The notes under the pieces are model-generated. The model saw nothing but the letters and a program-made list of their open reading frames with translations. It was not told the origin of the DNA and ran no database searches. From contig CM051461.1 of assembly GCA_028095005.1 (NCBI GenBank), positions 63,407,840-63,471,839 of the forward strand: 64,000 nucleotides of DNA, given 5' to 3'. This stretch comes from Rhynchospora pubera. Lineage: Eukaryota; Streptophyta; Magnoliopsida; Poales; Cyperaceae. Shown piece after piece: positions 59,938-64,000 of this stretch. Each line of letters begins with the position of its first letter. The first letter of the stretch is position 1. The position numbers and the translations under genes are program-made.

Positions 59938-62298
59938 TAGTGTTCTAAAAAAAACACGGCGTGTCTGAACACGACACGACACGATACGGTACGGAAGTGG
60001 TACGACACGGTAAAACACGGACACGACACGGCACGAGAACTTTAGCATGCCGTGTCTTTAGGCCTGTCGTGTCCAATTTTGATGGAATAGACACAACACG
60101 GCACGACACGCGAATTGCCTAGACACGACACGGCACGGCACGGCACAAGACATGACACGACACAACCTAAGAGATATAATAAGTAATAATCAGGTTAAAA
60201 AATAATAATATTTTATGAAATAATAAGAAAATGTTAGAGATATGTCCTAGAAGCCAATCAGTTGGTGACTATTATTTTAGTTTATGTTATTGATGATACT
60301 TGATCATTTGTTCCTAGAGATTATTATTGACAGATCATTCAGGTTGAGGATCTGAATTGTAGATCTCTATGGATCATTCGTTAGAATGACAATAATATCT
60401 CTAAAGAGTCCATAATCTTGATAATTAACAAGGAACATTAATTATCATATAAGATTAGTATGCAAGTTAAGTGATGATTAAGTTCTACAAATCATAGGTA
60501 AGGAGTTACCGACTTGATTGCATATGTGTATGTTACTGGAACATAGCACAAGACATGACCCAATGAAATAAATATATGGATTGTGTTATGTGTCATTATT
60601 TATTTCATACGTGTTTGATTCTGAGTTTGAGATGATTCAATTTCTCCACATGAGGATAGGTTATATAAATATCGTCTAACGTTGATTCCTGATAAGGGTT
60701 GCTATACGGACTTTATTTATGTTCTCTTGAATTGTGCAGGGAGAAACTGTTCATCAAGACAACCGTATGTCCCTCATTAGTTCACCTAGTGAGTGATGAT
60801 ATCTACTGGGCCCCTTGATGGAGTTGGATCGTATGCGCGCAACTAGGCGATCAACTCTAGATCAAGAAACGTATAATCTGCAAGAATGACACATTCCTAT
60901 CTTGGATTATACAAGGATATCATGTGACATAAGAACCAAAACAATAAGATATTTTTTCTTATGCAGGATTGAAGTACTGTATTGGTACAGTATTTATTTG
61001 TGCGAATTGGGAATCATAACGTGTTGCTAGATACCGGTTATGATTATTAGAAATAAATTGTGATTTATTTTCCATGTCCAACATAGCATAAATCTTCAAA
61101 GGGTCACACAAATAGGACTTTAACCATACGTGCATTATTTGTTTATTTACAGTAGCGAGTACTGCGAATATATGATAAGTTGATTAATTAATTATATACT
61201 GTTATGAACCGTTATAATTAATTAACTCAAATGGATCATATATAGAAATAATTTAATGCATATGCTAATTCCAAATTAATTATTAATATGTTAATAATTA
61301 AATTCGTTCAATGCAATTTTATTATACTGAGCTAATCGGTCTTTTGTTTAATCAGTTAATTAAAAGCCCGATTTGAGATGGATTAATAGAGTGAATTAAT
61401 GGGCCATTATATCATATGGATTAGTCCACAAAAACTCGGAAAATTTCGGATTTTGAGGGGTATTTTTGTCCAGACAAAAATTGGAAAAGAGAAAGACTGC
61501 ATTTATATTGATTGTTTCTTTGGGAACAAGTCGGTCTTGACCTAATTCTCTTTCTCCTCCTTCCTCTAGTCGACGGCTCAAGCAAGGGCAGAACTTTGGT
61601 TCTCCTCTTGCTTGTGCATCCATCCATTTCTCTTGCTCATGAATTGAGCGCTTCTTCTAATTAATCGGTTAATTGCGCGAAGAAGAACAAAAGGGAATTA
61701 GCTATCGTCTCGGACAAGCTAGCACTTGTCTTGAGACGTTGGTTAATCTTCTAGGTGGACTCGAGGCAACCGGAGGCAGTCGCGACGGTGACAAGCATGC
61801 CACCGACTCCAAGAGATTGGATTCGAGCCTTCCGAATACGATTTCGGAAGAGGTAATCTCCTATGTTTCTCCTTTTATGATGTTAATCACTTGAATAACT
61901 AGATTCGTTAATCGTGCGTATTAATTCCTTGTTAAATGTTAATAAAAATTAATATTGCACGTGGACTTGAGTTCCTAACAGAAAAATCCTTATATTGTCT
62001 TTTTTAAGGATAATTTTATAGTTTGAATGTCTAATTCACCCATAAGCATAAGTATATAATTATATTTTATGAAATTCAAGTGTGTTCAAACACGACACGT
62101 TTAAAGAAGACACGACACGACACGAGGACACGAGGCGTGCCGTGTCCTTAGATGTGTCGTGTCAATCTCTTAGAATTTAGACACGGCACGACACGACACG
62201 TGAAATATTTAGACACGACACGACACGGCATGACAAATGATCGGACACGAGCGTATTTGACACGACACGACAAGGCACGGCACATATTTAGAACACTA
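59938..62298. mobile_element. hAT-like element built of ACACGAC/ACACGGC motifs, interrupted by a solo LTR
   Basis: The left tagtgttctaaa and right tttagaacacta are 12-bp perfect inverted ends. Subterminal parts (59956-60170 and 62085-62285) are dense acacgac, acacggc and gtgtcgtgtc repeats. Removing the LTR insertion leaves about 607 bp. An 8-bp target duplication is not evident, so the hAT assignment rests on end type and resemblance to the elements at 27821 and 44150. Non-coding. Confidence 0.65.
60232..61980 (+). mobile_element. Solo copia (Angela-like) LTR, 1749 bp
   Basis: TGTTAG...CTAACA with a perfect 5-bp duplication GAAAA at 60227-60231 and 61981-61985. It aligns along its length to 2725-4489 but is clearly more diverged. 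No internal region, so it was left by LTR-LTR recombination. Open frames near 61396-61894 lie in the leader-like part and are not genes. Confidence 0.88.
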
Positions 62299-62329
62299 TA
62301 CATTTATAATATTTCAATCATGCTTAAGA

Positions 62330-63054
62330 AATATATAATTTCTTTCCTTTCATTTTTTTGTCTCATGATATCACTAAATAACTCAAGATAAGAATGTGTC
62401 ATTCTTGCAAATTATACATTTCTTGATCTAGAGTTAATTATATCAAGTTGCTGGCAAACAATCCAACTCCATCAAGGGGCCCGATAGATATCACTACTCA
62501 CTAGGTTTACTAATGAGGGACGTACGGTTGTCTTGATAAATAATTTTTCTCCGCACAATTCATGTGAACTTAAATAGAGTCTGTATTACATCCCTTATCA
62601 AAAATAAGCGCTAGACAATATTTATCGAACCAATCTTCATATAGAAAAGTTGAATCATTTCAAACTTAGAATCAAACTGATATGAAATAAATAATGACAC
62701 ATAACACAATCCATATATTTATTTTATTGGATCAAGTTTTGTGCTATGTTCAACCAACATACAGATATGCAATTAAGTTGGTAACTCCTTACCCATGATT
62801 TGTAGAACTTAATCATCAGTTAACTTGCATACCAATCTTTATGATAATTAATGTTCATTGTTGATTAACAAGATTAGAGACTCTTTAGAGATATTGTTGT
62901 CATTCCAATGAATGATCCACAGAGATCTATAATTCAGATTCTCAACCTAAATAATCTATTAATATAATTTGAAAAACAAATAATCTAATATCATCAATAA
63001 CATAAACCAAATCAAATCATTAAATTATTTACTTACAGTACATAACTCTAACAC
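62330..63054 (-). mobile_element. Truncated inverted copia LTR fragment
   Basis: Read on the minus strand it starts TGTTAGAG at 63054 and follows the 5' ~0.7 kb of the LTR family (phrases for gatcaagaaa...ataat, caagaatgacacattc, gatatcatgagaca), then loses similarity near 62330. More diverged than the other copies. Confidence 0.75.
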
Positions 63055-64000
63055 TTTTCTCTTGTCATTTCACATGATTATTTAAAGCATGTTTGGATTC
63101 AAAGTAAAATTCGTACAGAATTTACATAAGAATTTGGACTTTACATAAATTGAAAGCTAAATTGCAAGATCATTCACATATATATATATAAGACTTGGTT
63201 AGTGGAATATCGGGTGTGGGGAGTGGAGATGATGGCCTCTGACTTGACTGGAGCTGTATAGCATTCTTTATCCAAATAAAAAAAAGATGTTGAACAGAGA
63301 TAGGAAGAGAAAAGGCAAGGGTGGCCCACAAACAAGTGGACTGCACATAAAAGAGAAATGAGAAAGAATAGAGAGAGATTGGGTGGTAATGGCATCCACA
63401 TCAGAGCTGCTTGTCTCTCTTTTCGCTGCTGTGTCTCGAGTCTCGCTTGTTTCCTTGCCTTTCTCTTTGATCTTCTCTGCACAACCCTATGTGATCATGG
63501 ATGAGTTTATGCATTCAACAATCCAAATAGTTGACTATATAATTAGTCTAATTAAATATTAATCAGAGGAAAATTTAAACAGATTTTATGTTTTGATAAA
63601 CAATCAGTAGGGTATTTTGATCAAAACAAAACTTTTAATAATATTAATCTATAGTGGAAGGTGTGTATTAAGATTATTTTAAGTTTTTGTTTTCTACCCT
63701 GAAACTAACACCAATTTTTTTTTTAAAAAAAAAAGTGATGTTTTTTTCATTAGAATACAATTTATTTTAGTTTGAAATAGTATTAGGTTAATGTCATTTT
63801 CCTAATTCAACGTTTTGTACGAATAATAAGGTTAGCACTCTTTAGCTCAGGGCTATATATTCCGAATTATATATATAATTAAGAATTTAAGATCCAATCG
63901 TATTTGACGGATCAAGTACCAAACGTATTTGACTCTAGCATTACTCATATTATAGTCCCTGAAATCCTGTTAAACATAAAAAAAGTTAGCTACGTACCTA
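63055..64000. other. Intergenic sequence to window end
   Basis: No supportable gene. 63174-63482 is an open minus-strand frame without coding character. Short (TA)n near 63178. Confidence 0.5.

Noticed and set aside
63174..63482. 102-codon minus-strand frame
   Set aside because: Low-complexity and hydrophobic runs. No motif, promoter or homology recognised.

Overview
The window is nuclear DNA of a flowering plant, probably a eudicot. The signs are AT-rich intergenic sequence, plant-type LTR retrotransposons (Angela-like Ty1/copia, Athila-like Ty3/gypsy, an apparent Tat/Ogre-like giant LTR, a chromovirus-like solo LTR), many small inverted-repeat DNA transposons, and one host gene for a plant C2H2 zinc-finger protein with two QALGGH fingers. 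The species cannot be named from sequence alone. No rRNA, tRNA or CRISPR feature was found. All divergence figures are by-eye counts and all family names are recognition by motif, not database results.

Layout. 1-20755 is a nested block. An older element rich in GGAGTA motifs (1-2724, continuing as its TACTCC half at 4490-6438) was hit by an Angela-like copia element with 1765-bp LTRs. A later rearrangement left LTR plus 3' flank twice (2725-6438 and 17042-20755, both 3714 bp), with the copia internal region between them. The copia pol is interrupted by a 5286-bp TG...CA element with a perfect 5-bp target duplication (10081-15366), best read as a giant solo LTR. 20756-34570 is intergenic: a Mutator-type MITE, a 3.8-kb unit with inverted arms, motif-array hAT-like elements and a row of foldback elements beside (TA)n tracts. 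The zinc-finger gene is at 34788-35282, with a palindrome and TATA box upstream. 35283-44149 holds a chromovirus-like solo LTR (36532-37551), more MITEs and foldbacks, and an old non-coding duplication. 44150-58324 is a hAT-like element split by a 12,971-bp Athila-like element (44758-57728) that is complete at both ends, with a perfect CGTAA duplication, PBS, PPT, gag-pol broken by mutations, and an intact 503-codon ATHILA-ORF1-type gene. 58325-64000 holds an ACACGAC-repeat hAT-like element interrupted by a solo copia LTR (60232-61980) and an inverted fragment of the same LTR family.

Most unusual signal. The Athila-like element carries about 44 copies of a 16-19 bp hairpin, core CTGGCG-ACC-CGCCAG, in its LTRs, leader, coding linkers, spacer and 3' region. 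It differs in copy number between the two LTRs of the same element, and within gag-pol it sits only in linkers between domains. The unrelated 5.3-kb LTR carries its own hairpin family of the same design (TGCGC-ATG-GCGCA, five copies). This resembles palindromic mini-elements known from bacteria that also enter open reading frames, and I know of no plant retrotransposon described this way. A second theme is that at least five non-autonomous DNA elements here consist largely of arrays of one short degenerate motif, different for each element.
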